From Rhyzopertha dominica (Eukaryota; Arthropoda; Insecta; Coleoptera; Bostrichidae): a stretch of DNA of 64,000 bases. The notes beneath the pieces were generated by a model that saw nothing but the letters and a program-made list of their open reading frames with translations, was not told the origin of the DNA and did not search any database. Each line of letters starts with the position of its first letter. The stretch's first letter is position 1. The stretch spans positions 48,145,092 through 48,209,091 of the forward strand of contig QCXZ01000138.1 in assembly GCA_025024175.1 (NCBI GenBank), written 5' to 3'. Of this stretch, positions 39,732 through 51,689 are shown one piece after another. The position numbers and the translations under genes were made by a program.

Positions 39732-41701
39732 AATGTCTTTTATTGAATTAGCAGGAATTGTATGATTCAAAATTATTTCGTTGATTTTTCTAAAAAAAGT
39801 TTTTCTATTGAGTTCCCTGACAGGAATGAAAATCAAGTATTTAGTCGTAAATTATATTGGACTTACAACAATTAACATAAAAATCTCAAAAATATATGCT
39901 CTACTAAAACTAAACAAAAATAATTACTTATTGCAACCAGTGATATCCATTAACTTACCATGTTACCTAGTAGCAAAATTAATAAATTAATTGTGTTTTG
40001 AGCCTAAATTGCAAATAAAAAATTCACAACTCATAGATAACTAACAATTACAAATAAAAAAACAACAAAATCTTGTTACAAGTATAGTTTCTTTAAATGT
40101 AAAAAAAAACTTATTTACTAATATCCCAATCCTTATGACAAATGAATATTGCTAATAAACCAGTTATGATAGCTAATATTGACAAAATTTATGTAGAGAA
40201 AAAAAGGTCTGAGCACCGATAATCCATTGTTACTAATTTCAGGCAAGATATTTATGTTTTGTATTCAGAATATAATTTTTACCAAAAACTTAAATCAGAA
40301 ATTACTTAACTCGCTTGATAACATAGACTTGGCCTTGAACATAAAACACTTTCAATATTATAATAATCTTTATAAGCTTTTGCTTCTAATTCATCACTAA
40401 CTAATGTTAAATGAAATAGGCAAAAAGTTAGTTGCATTTTCTATTTGAAATTAAAAAAGTGCATGTTTCATTTTTTGCCTCCAATTAGCAAACACACTGT
40501 ATATTGTCAGTTTTCTTTTTTACCTTTGTGCAGTTGTATACCAGAGATCTTGTTTATAATCATCCTGAATATTGGATTTTTGTAATATGTAGGTAACAAC
40601 TAGTTCTTTGAAACTAATTTTTATCTTTGCTTTGATTGTTTTTAGTGGTTTATGAAATTTTGAAAACAGATGTGAATGTTCCCCAAATTATTAACCATAT
40701 TTTTTAATATAGAGCTTAGAACGTCTCACTTGAATTTTTAGCATATTACTGAATCAGATTAAAAATTCAACTTTAAAGAAATCAGTGAAGCAGAAAGAGA
40801 AAAACGTTTGTGTTTTTGTATTTAGAAAATCAATAGCTTTGTTCTATATTTTTTACAGCTTTGCTTTTCTTCTTTCAGGTATACAATTTAGGATTTTGCA
40901 CCAGGAATTCTGTTCTGTATCAACTCCATTGGTTGCTAAATGCTCCCAAAATTTTCTGTTATTTTGAGGCAAATCTGAAACAAAAATCTTTGAAAAACAC
41001 CAACACAATTCAGTTTTTACATATTTATTTTGCTATTATTCCTACAATACAAAACATTAATTTTTCGTTGTTCAACTATAACTATCATCTGGTTTGCAGT
41101 AAATAACAAAAACACAGAGTAACAAGTAATGCATGATTCGCTACAGTATATTCGACTATATAATTGACTTCTATTCCATTCTGATACGTTCACTTTGCCG
41201 ACCAAAATTAAACATCAACAACAGAAAAATCAACAATTAATACTTTGTGCTGGTTAATACTGCTAAACATAATATGAGATAGAAATCACAGTAAACATAA
41301 CAAAAATGTCATTGTGAAACACAAATATAAAACATAAATATGAGGGGACAGTTGACAAAATTGTTACTTTTCACTATTGTCCTTAATATTTTTTGCTTAT
41401 TCTTAATATGCCAATGAAGTTTCTTTCCTTCTCATGACAACTATACAATACTTTATCACATTTATCCTAAAAGCTACTATGCTTCTGAATATTAAAGCTG
41501 CTGCCATTTTTTCAAGATATACATGAACGTTAAGGACAACATATTAATATTAACACAATATGGTGTTCACGCTTTATATTCACAATTAAGGCAAATTAGG
41601 AATATTATGTACCATTAAGTACCGAAAAAGTGGTAAAGTGTAAAGTGTAAAGAAAACGGTGATGTACATTTTTCTGATGCTTTAAAATTATACTACATAT
41701 A
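39732..41701. other. 3' region between the convergent genes
   Basis: Holds the metallopeptidase 3' UTR at its left end. The rest is AT-rich without genes. Confidence 0.4.
39981..40019 (+). terminator. Poly(A) signal candidates of the metallopeptidase gene
   Basis: AATAAA occurs at 39981-39986 and again at 40014-40019, 250-290 nt after the stop codon. They are the first convincing canonical signals downstream on the + strand, although AATAAA is frequent by chance in such AT-rich DNA. Confidence 0.4.
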
Positions 41702-42019
41702 CAGGGTGAGTCAAATATGCGTCAGCGGAAGATACTGACTTTACAATTAACAATAAACAGATCATTTTTGGTGTTGTTATATAATTAGTTAAGATGCATC
41801 CACTAAAATTATTTTCAGCTAAATAAAAAAAAATACATAGGGTGCCATTTAAGAAAAAAAGTTGATTACGGTCCTGGAATAAAACATATACATGTTGTAT
41901 AGCTGAAAATAAGTTTAGTGAACGCACCTTAACTAATTACATAACGACACAAAACATTATCTGTTCGTTGTTAATAGTAAAGTCAGCATCTTCCGCTGAC
42001 ACACTAATGACTCACCCTG
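41702..42019. mobile_element. 318-bp foldback MITE with long terminal inverted repeats
   Basis: Arms 41702-41823 and 41898-42019 are inverted copies of about 122 bp, both starting CAGGGTGAGTCA and sharing GTCAGCGGAAGAT, TAATTAGTTAAG and TTATTTTCAGCTA. The element is flanked by TA on both sides (41700-41701 and 42020-42021), the Tc1/mariner target duplication. The centre is only 74 bp and non-coding. It lies 360 bp beyond the SAC2 stop codon and may be inside its 3' UTR. Confidence 0.85.
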
Positions 42020-42380
42020 TATAACAGTCGATATATATTCATATGATACAATAAAGATAAAATTAATTAATAATCAAGGTCAAAACAAATAAAAATCTTT
42101 TGGGATTGGTTGCAGATGATCAGAAGCTGTGATAAAATTTACTTACAAATTTTGTATGTGCATTTCTTGATGCTCTGAAGAGCCTTTCATCAATTGAGGG
42201 GTATTTATAAATCCATCCAAAAATGATTTAATTACCGAGCTTCACTGGAATTAATCCTTCACACTACAAAATTAATATCCAAACTAGTCACAGCTTCTTA
42301 AGACCATCTGATTCAAGCCTATCACAGTACGAAAAATGGATTAATCACAGTCACACGGGGAAATAAAAACGGCAAGAGAC

Positions 42381-45300
42381 CTACAAAGCGATTAATCTAG
42401 TTTTGCAATCTTTCCACCTTTCCTGCATCTTCGTGAACTCTTCCAGTTCCTTCTCGTGTCGTCCGGCCACCGACAATTTCCGAGGGTCCAAGTTCGCCCC
42501 CAAGTTCTGCATTCCCTTGGCGAGCTTGCTGAACGGCGAGAACACCAAATCTTTGGTGACGTTCGCCACCGGGCTCGTCAAGTTGGTGAACTTGTTCTTA
42601 AGCGCCGACTCACTCTGTGATTGGCTTATGTTCAGGCTGACGTCGTATTGGGAGTTGCAACGTTTCTCCATCTCCATTCTGCCCTCGCCGGTGGGATCGG
42701 AGTCTGTCAAGTCGACTTCACCCGACGAGTGGCTCAGCTTGTGGTCGATTTTCAGTCCGCTTGGTGCTTTACCGTCGTCACCGCTTATCTGAATTTCCGG
42801 ATTTTGGATCGACACGTTCTGCATTATGCTGGACAATTGGACGTCGTTGACTTGAGAGGACTCGTCGAAGCTCATCATGTTCTCCCTGCGCTCCAAGGTG
42901 GCCTCGACTTCGGTCTTGCCCATCACGATGCCCACGCCAGGCAGGAAAGCGTCTTCCTTCTTGTTTATGTCCAAATCTTCGGTCAATTCGACACCCCGTT
43001 CGATAGATTTGTCCGGACTGGAGCTCGTGTCGGAAGGATACTCCAAGGCCGTGCCCGTCTCCACTGGTATGTTCGGTTGAAAAATGGAGTCCTCATAATC
43101 GGCCTCGGAGTCCGAAGAGGAGTCGCGACTGAATTTCAAACCGATTTTGAATTTTGGCTGCTTGGCACGGTGTTTGAACGTGGTGCCCAGCTTGTTCAGC
43201 TTCGAGAATTGTTGTTGGACATTTGACAATGCTTTCGAGCCTGAAAACAAGGGGATTTGTTGTTCACTTCAGAAAATTATTTTTTTTTTTGTATTGGCCT
43301 CAGCTACTGTTAGCTACATAGACAATTTTAATCTTATGGCTCAAAATTTAAAAGGAACTCTCAAACAAAATTATTAANACTTCATATTAAAATACAATAT
43401 AGAACTATTTCACTAATTATCATTATTATTTAAAAAATAATAACATTATTTGTGGTAGCAAAAAACGCCGATGAAATAAAACATCGCTAATGAAACTGGT
43501 AATGAGTGGTATATTTCGATAAATTAATTAGAGATCACAGAAAACGTAACATCTTAAGTTGACATAAACAAACATTCATCTGTCTAAAAACGAAAATGCT
43601 ACCAACAATTTGCAAGTATACCTTCCAAATAAAAAACTTTTCTATATAAGATGTCAAGTTTAAGAGAAAAAAATACAAATTTTGTTTATGTATATTAGGT
43701 AAAGAATAAAATATTTTGAGACAAAACTATTTTATTTAGTAAACCTTTAATATCTGACAAGGAAATCATATCATCATTTTTTAACTTTTTCATGATTTTA
43801 ATAGCCTTGTTTTGAATGGAAATGCTAGGATCAGAATTAATGGTAACATAAAATGTTTTATCACTTAGTAATTTAAGGGATTTCTCTAAATATAATGTAA
43901 CTCTAGTTAACAATTAAGATATTAGAATTATTTAAAAATATTATTTTATTATGTAAATGGTTATTAATAATTTTAGGCGTTAACATATCCTTTATGAAAC
44001 CATTTTCTAAATTAACAAAAGAATCTAGTTCAGGAACAACTTAATTATATTAATATCTTTAGTATTAGCTTTTAAGCCAAACTTTTCTCCCAATGCCAAA
44101 AAATTAACATCATTAAGAATAGTTACAGCTGTGAAATTTTTAAACCATTTATCTTCTACTTTATTCAGTTGTGTTCAGTTTTCACTTTAGAGTAGATTTT
44201 TTATACCAACTGTCTGTCTTTAAATTCTAAAATTAATTGAGATGGTAATTTTGCTATAAAGTCATAGAGAGTTATTAACTGATTTTCTAAATATTTTAAG
44301 TTTGATATAGTGATATCAATTTTTAAATGTAGTATGTTAGTTTTAAGTTTAACATTAAAATTACGCACAATGTTATTTAACCTATTATTATGAGTACTAA
44401 CTAAATTAAAAGTACGTCTTAGTCCATTGGTAATATAATTAGGAAAGATTCCTGACTTCCTGCATCTGAGTAGAAAATTTCTTCTGTTATTAATTATTAA
44501 ATATGTTTTATTTATATCATTATCATCTGGTCTATTTGATTTACCACAACTTTAACTAGTATCTTTCTTATGTGTGCTAAATGGGTGAGAATAAATATGA
44601 TAGAGATGTGTTTAGAGCAGTTTACAACATCTTGGAAATTGTAAAATATTTACACTATACATAAAGAGTTGTACTACAATGCCTAGTGAAGCTTACTAAA
44701 TAACATGTTTTAGACGATCATAAAAAAACCTACATAAGACCATAAAAAAAATTAATTGTTAAATTTACTTTAATTCTTACAGTTCTGAATCTTGTAGTGA
44801 ATGATGGAGAAACACATATATGAAGGAGTGGAAGCCAAAATGAACAGCAGAAGTAATTAACAAATAGCAAGATGTATTAATATGTTATACATTAATACTA
44901 ACTGTCGTGCTGATGAGACATAAGTACACAGAAACAGGTTAAATTGCTTACCTGCACTTTTAATGGCGGTAAGCTGACTCTCAGAAACATTCCTAGTCAA
45001 ATGTGGCAGTCCAATAATATCCAAGTAAACATTGCCGCTGGGATGATCCGCGCTAACAACTTTCGACTTCTTCCTGTCGAGTCTGGTTCCTTGGACGTAT
45101 GCAACAGGTGGCAACCCGCAGATGTCTACAGCCACGATGAAAGCTTCACAAATAGCCTTGAGGGATTCTAAAACAAAGAAAAACCACAAACTCCACAATC
45201 AATGGTAAAACTGAGTCATACCTATTTCCTCCTCATCATTTTTGATGACGACGGCCATGTTGTTGAAGAACCTGAGATTCGTTGAGCGGAACATGTGGTA

Positions 45301-48300
45301 ATAGCCGACCACATCGTTAACTTTATAGTTCAAGCGAATGCTGTGGTGATTCTTGCCCGTTTTGAACAGAGACATGCTCTCCGGCATTCCAAACTCTATC
45401 AACACCAGATCCCTCAACAAAACTCTTTGGTACTTGGTAACTCTGTCGACCTGATCATCATAATCAGCAACAAAATAGGAATCTTTGGTCAGAATTAAAA
45501 TCGTGTCCATCTCGGTTTCACTGGGGTCACCGANGTTTGGATCCGCATTGATCACACCCCACGCACCCAGCACCACTTCCGGGTTGTTTATAAGCATCTT
45601 CTTGCAGTCCTCGATTAGTAGTTTAACGTGTTCGGCTGTTGCCACCGTGTCTTCTTCGTAGTGGTGCTTGTCGCTGAAGATGTCTTCGGGGACATAGTTT
45701 CCTAGAATGGAGGAGTTGCCTGTTGAAATGGAAACGGAACTGTAGGTTGCGGTACTCACCTAACATAATGTCAATGGTGCCTTGTCGTGTCGTGTCTTTA
45801 AACCTGCTCAAGTAATACCTGGAACAAGAAAAGTCTGTTTTGATGAGGACACAAAAATTTTATTAACTTCCTCTAAAATGAAGCGTGTCTATTGTTNAAG
45901 AAGTTTGTAGAAGGTGTAAATGATTAATAACTTCATCAAAGTTTGGAATAATAAATTTATGTGATTTTAGAATTACCTTCAAACTGGGTACTTCAAAATG
46001 TCTAAAAAGATATCGTTTGCAGCATTTCATAGAGGAAAATCTATTAATTATGGATAATTATTTTCTTTAAATGTGCAATCTCGACAACCAATTTTTTTAA
46101 ATTATTGGAAGCAGAGTGTAAAGGTCTTTTTCAGTCTATTCTTGATGGTTTCAAATAATTTCATGTTGGTTGTGAAAAGTAAAAGTTTACAATAAATAAC
46201 ATTCTCTTAAGTGTCATTTATAATGCAATATTGATGGTGAAAGAAAATTTTATTTATTATTCAAACTAGATTTTAAGCTTTCCATTTCCAGAAATATAAC
46301 TTTGCTGAACAAAAAATTAATGTACATATATATTTTTTTGTAGCATCCCATATTTTTGCCTATGTATATGCTTTGAATTTTTTGTTTTGGAAATGTACAG
46401 ATCTTTTGTTAATATAAGTACCTATATTTAGATCTTCTATATTTTCTGTTGGGTTTTTATTATACACATATTTTTTATATTTAAATCTTTAACAAAAGAC
46501 CTCAAAGAAAACCTCAAATGACCTTTATCTTAGTTGTTTATCCTGTTTGTTTTTGTTGTTAGGAGACAAGATAAAGGATATTTTTTGTTGTGTTCTTTCT
46601 TATTTCATTGAGTTTATTCTGTCATATTGTATGAAGGATGCAATAAACTGTTATTATTATTAATATACAAATTACGTTTGATTGTAGGGTGTAAATAATC
46701 AAATAAATTACCTATAGTGATGTAGTAAACTCTGGTTGTTTGCATTTTTTGTAAACAAAATACCAAAACAGCATGAAAATGAAATTAAGTAATGCTCACT
46801 CAAACCGCTGCGTACAAAGATGAACACAACCCATGTTATTCAAGACAAATATATTAGTATAGACACTCACAAAGCTATTGATTATAGTTAATTCACACTC
46901 GATAAATTTTCCTATTCTTAACTTGGTCCACTGACCTAGTCATGTGGTATAGAGCGTTGGCCAGCTCAAACTCTGGACCCAATGCTATGTGAGGCATGTA
47001 AGCGGGCGGTTCATCAGGTAACATCTCGAACGCTATGCTGCCGACTGTGCGCAAGTACATCCACAAATCTTGCAGTTCTACATTGTCTATTTCGTTACCA
47101 TGCATTAGATCTAAACAGCACTGGACGACAGAATCCTTGAAATGGTTTCTGTAGTATCTACGGCAGGTACACACGGTTTGCGGCATGCGGGGTGTTTTGC
47201 AAATTAGGCTAGTTGAAATTTCGAAGATTATAGCAAAACTACATGAAAACATGTCACAGTGAATATAAAGTTTGCAAAATGTCACCCCTTAGAGTGAACA
47301 TTTTCATTTTTGAACCAAGAAAATAATTAATATACTTTCCACTAACTAATAAAACCCAAATAATTTTTTTAAACAAATTGTCACTTTTTCTTTCTTATAT
47401 AGCTTCACAAAAATTTGGAAAATCTGAAAACATAAACTGCTAGTAAGTCTTTTGTGTCTATCTGCTTTTAATTCCATATTATAATATTTAAATATTATTT
47501 TGTACAACAGTATATTACCATTATGTAGAAAGTCATAATATAAGTGGTCCTTAAGTTAAAGTGAAACATTTTGCAGATTTTTGGGGAAAAAAGATAAATG
47601 AAGTACAGTCAGTGCCAATAAAACTACAGATTATTCAAATTACTTTTAATTTTTGTTCAGCAGATCCTTAATAGAAAGAAAATCACTAAAGTCCTGTTGA
47701 TTCTGACAGTACATTCTAACTGACAATTTTCTGAATATTACACTGCATCAAATTTTTATGGCTTTTTATATATACCAAAACAATTATGTTTTCTAGAAAA
47801 CAGCGTATTGATTTCCAAAACACCCCGACTATACAGAGTTCAAATTCCGAGTGAATGTCACAACACAGTGTAGCAGTGGCACACACATTAATATGTACTG
47901 GCAATTCAATATAAGATTAGCAAATTTTCAACTTCTTCAGTTTTTCATTAATCCACCAGAAAGGAGAGATAAATGCCATGTGAATTGCCAATAATACAGG
48001 GCAACTTTTAAAATCAAATAAAACTTGTACTCATCCATTACGAATGTCAAACATTCAATTTTTGATTTTAAAGATACCCCTCCAAAAATATGTACATTTA
48101 ACTCACCTATTAGCAGAATTCATCCCATCTTTCATAATCCCAGTAAATTTTCGTTCCCCAGTCCTCGTATAATCACCCTAAACAATCATTTAATGATTTC
48201 AGCTACATAATGAATTATCTAAAAGTATACCTTCAAGGCATTGGTCCCTGCATATTGTTTACTGATAATGTCCCCATTGTTTGCCCAAAGCAGTTGGAAG

Positions 48301-50701
48301 GTGTTTTTTATACTTTCCGGCATGGAACCCTCAGGAGATATCAGTCCCAGTTTGCAAAATTGCATTTCCATTACTGCTTTACCCAGTGCAGTCTGAAATG
48401 AGTGTAAATTCAGGCTTAACCTATGCTGATGAGGTATAAGGAGACAGAAACTTACTTGCACAACATTCGTTCTATCCAGGCAATCTATACAGTTAACACG
48501 AAATACTCCAGCCTGGGAACAAATATGTCCCTGTCTGTCTTTCCAACAATAATTCATATCTTTTATTATATCTGCTATGCTGTTTATTAATATGGACACG
48601 TTTTCGAAGTGCATCCCTCTGCTATGAATTTGGAGACATAATGGAATTACACAGACTTCATGGATACAGTACCTACTCACCAGTATTCGTGGAAGTCAAA
48701 AGTTACGTACGTCAAAAATGGACTGTTGTATTGGAGAATATGATTCGAATATGCATCCCAAATAACTTTCTCTTTACCCGTTTGATCGACTAGGTTTATT
48801 ATACAGATTGGACCATACATTTGTATTTCGTTACTGAAATGTTTTTCAAAAGCCACTTTGGTTTCAGCCTCTCCTGCAAACATGGTTTTTTTAGTTTGTT
48901 TCTCTATTTCAAAGGGGATTGGCAAAACTTAATTTCAGTAGCAAGATTTAACAGTAGTAGTTCTAATGATCTCAAAACATTCAAAATTTAAAGGTTAGCT
49001 CATTAATGATGTTGACAAATGACAAGCTACAGGGAGACAAATAAAACAAAAGTTCCTAGCTTTGGGAGGATACCTCGATGACACTGTTTATGAAATATCT
49101 GCCTGTAAACAGAAGTTGATATTTTTGCTAGCGACATTTGTTTGAAAGGCTACACAAACCCACTGTATTTCATGTGGTACAAGAACAGAACCAGAAGCTG
49201 CAAATATTGCTAGGAGTTTTAAGATTTAGGGTTGGCAGTAAAACTTGACAGGCTGTCGGTAAAACAGGCACCACAAGTGTTGCTAGTCAGTCACAATAAC
49301 AACAGTGAGTCTAATTTTGCGAGTTTTAATGATAAAAACAGCATAATACATAGAAAATATATGAAATCTAGATAATAGGCATGACACTAGAAAAACAACC
49401 TTGTATTATTTACTATCTCTATCAAGATTTAAAAAAGACAGACAATTTCTAATGTACCTACTTACCTTTATCAATTCTGGGTGGTGGCCTGTATTTGTAG
49501 CCTGGTTGCGACCAGTACACAGGAACGGAACCCCTAACTTGAACAAATGATACTTCATGATGCTGGTAACAGATCAGCTGTTCGGTTTCAACATAATTAG
49601 CTACTTGTCCATTTTCGTCGACTCCTCGCCGTTTATATCTAAAAAAATAAGACGTTTAGATGTCCTGAAAACCTATGGGCTTAAGAAATTTACCGTGTGC
49701 CTGCACGAAATCGGCTCCTACGTGATATAATCGATAAAGTGAACACTTCGAAGCTAGGAGTTGTTTTTACACCTTTGATATCGTTTTCCACCTCGACCTT
49801 GCAGTCTTCTATTTGTATGTAGCCCTGGATTATAGGTAAAATCCAAGGATCACACAAAGCATTCTGAAAATACCGAAGACAAATGTAAAAATAAAAAAAA
49901 ACAGTTATCGTTACAGAAACTAACCTCTAAGTCAATCAGATCCTTCAGCATAGATTTGTTCCAGAAAAACCTGTCGTCAACCGTTCCCCATAATGCCTGT
50001 GGATGCGCTAGCCCACTCTTTTCCAAATTACACAGCCTCTGTAATGAATTCGTAATATCCGAGGTGTGACAGAAATAAAATGAATCGGTGTCGTTAAAAA
50101 TCCTGTAGAACTCTTCCACTATTTGTTTTTCAAACCGTTCCTTGTCTTTCGAATCCTTCTTCTTTGGCGTACCAGTTGCAATGGCGGCAGCCTGTTGCGT
50201 GGTGTTTTTGATCGTGTTGCCGGCATTCTTTAAAGTGCCCCACGTTTTCGTGAATGCCGCATTCTTTTGTATGTCAAACAGAGGGTTAGCATTGTTGCTT
50301 CTTTTATTGGGTATAGATCGATGCTTTGGACATTGCTGTAAGTTCAGTTCGACATTCTCTGGTCCGAGAGGTAGTAAAACCACAGATTTTATTTTGTAAA
50401 CAGTGTTCGGTCCATGTAGTTTTCCAACTGGCTCGGCTTCTTTTATTAAGACCAAACGGGGATCGAAAACAGAAGGATGTTCCACTTTTCCCACTAAACC
50501 CTGAATGACACCTAAGCAAGTGGGGTCCTCTGCGTCTGTTAGGTCCCAGCCTATAATCAAACAGGAAATGAGGCTCAATGTTATGAGGGGGCGTCATTAT
50601 CTACCTGTTTTTGGGATGAAAGCGCCTGTCTGACGATCCCACCACAGAGAGTACTCGCCATTCACGAAGATATAGAAATCTGATGTCCTAAACAGCTCCA
50701 T
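42381..50701 (-). CDS. INPP5F: Phosphatidylinositide phosphatase SAC2 (INPP5F orthologue), 12 exons
   Basis: Exons on the - strand in order: 50701-50605, 50550-49925, 49863-49694, 49638-49466, 48873-48681, 48621-48456, 48392-48231, 48177-48107, 45818-45760, 45719-45222, 45167-44952 and 43240-42381 (stop TAG). All introns are GT-AG, all phases close, and the sum is 3291 nt or 1096 residues, near the roughly 1130 of the vertebrate protein. The N-terminus begins MELFRTSDFYI and the ATG context is good (A at -3, G at +4). The Sac domain includes ISRRSRFRAGTRYKRRGVD and the catalytic CX5R motif NCIDCLDRTN, with the nucleophile at about Cys464 and the arginine at about 470. Exon 10 (from about residue 573) is the hSac2 homodimerisation domain. 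The acidic, Ser-rich tail ends in a conserved KTRLIAL-like motif. Vertebrate SAC2 dephosphorylates PI4P on early endosomes, and the same role is inferred here. An N at 45534 hits exon 10. Intron 8 holds a second version of exon 9, and intron 11 holds Penelope-like debris. Confidence 0.95.
43690..44510 (-). mobile_element. Penelope-like element N-terminal half in SAC2 intron 11
   Basis: On the - strand, FLLRCRKSGIFPNYITNGLR (about 44490-44420), VEDKWFKNFTAVTILNDVNF and LALGEKFGLKAN (about 44160-44070), and SDKTFYVTINSDPSISIQNK (open frame 43913-43695) follow the Penelope order upstream of the RT core. The RT core itself is missing. It is in the same orientation as the host gene. Confidence 0.65.
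45720..45759 (-). other. 40-nt intron of SAC2
   Basis: Intron 9 runs GTGAGTACC...TTTCAACAG in 40 nt, the shortest in the gene. It is supported by the in-frame join of LG to NSSILG and by a strong donor. Other small introns here are 53-63 nt. Confidence 0.8.
46540..46660 (+). mobile_element. LINE 3' tail in SAC2 intron 8
   Basis: GGATGCAATAAACTGTTATT followed by ATTATTAATA (46636-46665) repeats the CAATAAA plus (TTA)n arrangement of other LINE 3' ends in the window, here on the + strand, antisense to SAC2. Only the 3' UTR remains. Confidence 0.5.
46893..47139 (-). CDS. Read-through extension of the SAC2 exon 9' reading frame
   Basis: After LMHG the frame continues for about 67 codons as ordinary protein-like sequence (for example LWMYLRTVGSIAFEML and ALYHMTRSVDQVKNRK) before a TGA near 46893. 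It could be an alternative terminal exon giving a SAC2 isoform that keeps the catalytic Sac domain but lacks the hSac2 domain and tail. It could instead be an exon of a different nested gene whose family I do not recognise. Composition is clearly less AT-rich than the surrounding intron. Confidence 0.4.
47081..47139 (-). CDS. Candidate duplicated exon 9' of SAC2 (alternative exon in intron 8)
   Basis: Within the 2288-nt intron 8, a - strand segment encodes RYYRNHFKDSVVQCCLDLMH, matching exon 9 (RYYLSRFKDTTRQGTIDIML) at the YY, FKD, Q, D and M positions. From the CCGTAG acceptor to a GTAACG donor it measures 59 nt, the same as exon 9, and it has the same phases (2 in, 1 out), so it could replace exon 9 in frame. 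Coordinates come from counting and may be off by one or two bases. The acceptor has a weak pyrimidine tract and the donor lacks G at +5. If the donor is not used, the frame stays open to about 46893 (see the next entry). Expression is not shown. Confidence 0.5.
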
Positions 50702-51689
50702 TATTATTTGATTACCACGTAATTCCGTAATTTTACGGTCATTTTGGCAGGAAGTGACAGCAATGGTAATTCAAACATCAAGCTTTCTAACACGAGCCCT
50801 GACGGAAACATACGAACGTGATGTAATCGATTAAATTGCGCATGTGATTTCATTATTCATAGTAATTCCAAAAAAAGAACGTAAATAAAGCAATATGCTG
50901 TTAATCACGCGATAATTTTAGAACAGGTGCTGGTGCAATTAGATAAATCCAGTGTCAAACATTCTTTGCCATGCTCTCATGATAAGAACTTCCTACCATT
51001 TACTACCTTTATTAATCATTATTTCTAGTACTTCCATTGACAGCTAAACGATGGGATTGTAAAATTATCACTTTTGCTGGGTTGATTAGATTGTTGTATT
51101 TTGTAAAGGACTAAAATTTCAAATTTGAACAGCGTGCGGCGAATATGCCGGCAGTACAGTGATCTTATATCGATAAAAGCGCCAACAGTTGACAATACGC
51201 TCACTAGATGGTACGAGGCGTTCACAGTTTGAATTGCTTATTATTATGTGCATCACCTAGAAAATTGTACAAAACTTCATAATATATATTAATAAAGACA
51301 AAATAAGTAATAATAATTTGTTACATTTCACATAATATGTACAGCAACACGTTTATAAACATCCATTTCTAAAAACTCACGAATTTTTAATATTCTGCCA
51401 AAACCGATTAGCGATGATTGTCTATATTTGAAAAAGAAATAAAAACATAAGTGATTAAATTTAAGTGGCATTATGCCGGCAATGCAAGGATCTTATTATG
51501 AATATCAGCGTTACAGTTACTTAATATCCAGAGCGGAATTTTATGATATGAATTGTCCACGAACCTAAGCTATAAAATATTTATTAACGAGGTTTTAAAA
51601 TTAACATTATAATGTACGGATTATCTGAATTCTTAACTCCATAGCGTATAATAAATATTTAGCTTCGCACTTTTCATGGGACTAGTATT
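50702..51689. other. SAC2 upstream region
   Basis: Promoter/5' flank of SAC2. It contains a TATCGATA box at 51168 and no other coding frame. Confidence 0.4.
51168..51175. promoter_or_regulatory. DRE-type TATCGATA box upstream of SAC2
   Basis: A perfect palindromic TATCGATA lies about 470 bp upstream of the SAC2 ATG, in a locally GC-richer stretch (51130-51220). In insects this DRE core-promoter motif marks housekeeping promoters. It may mark the SAC2 transcription start with an untranslated 5' exon, or simply its 5' leader. Confidence 0.35.

Noticed and set aside
42621..43226. 201-codon + strand open frame
   Set aside because: Antisense shadow of the GC-rich last exon of SAC2.
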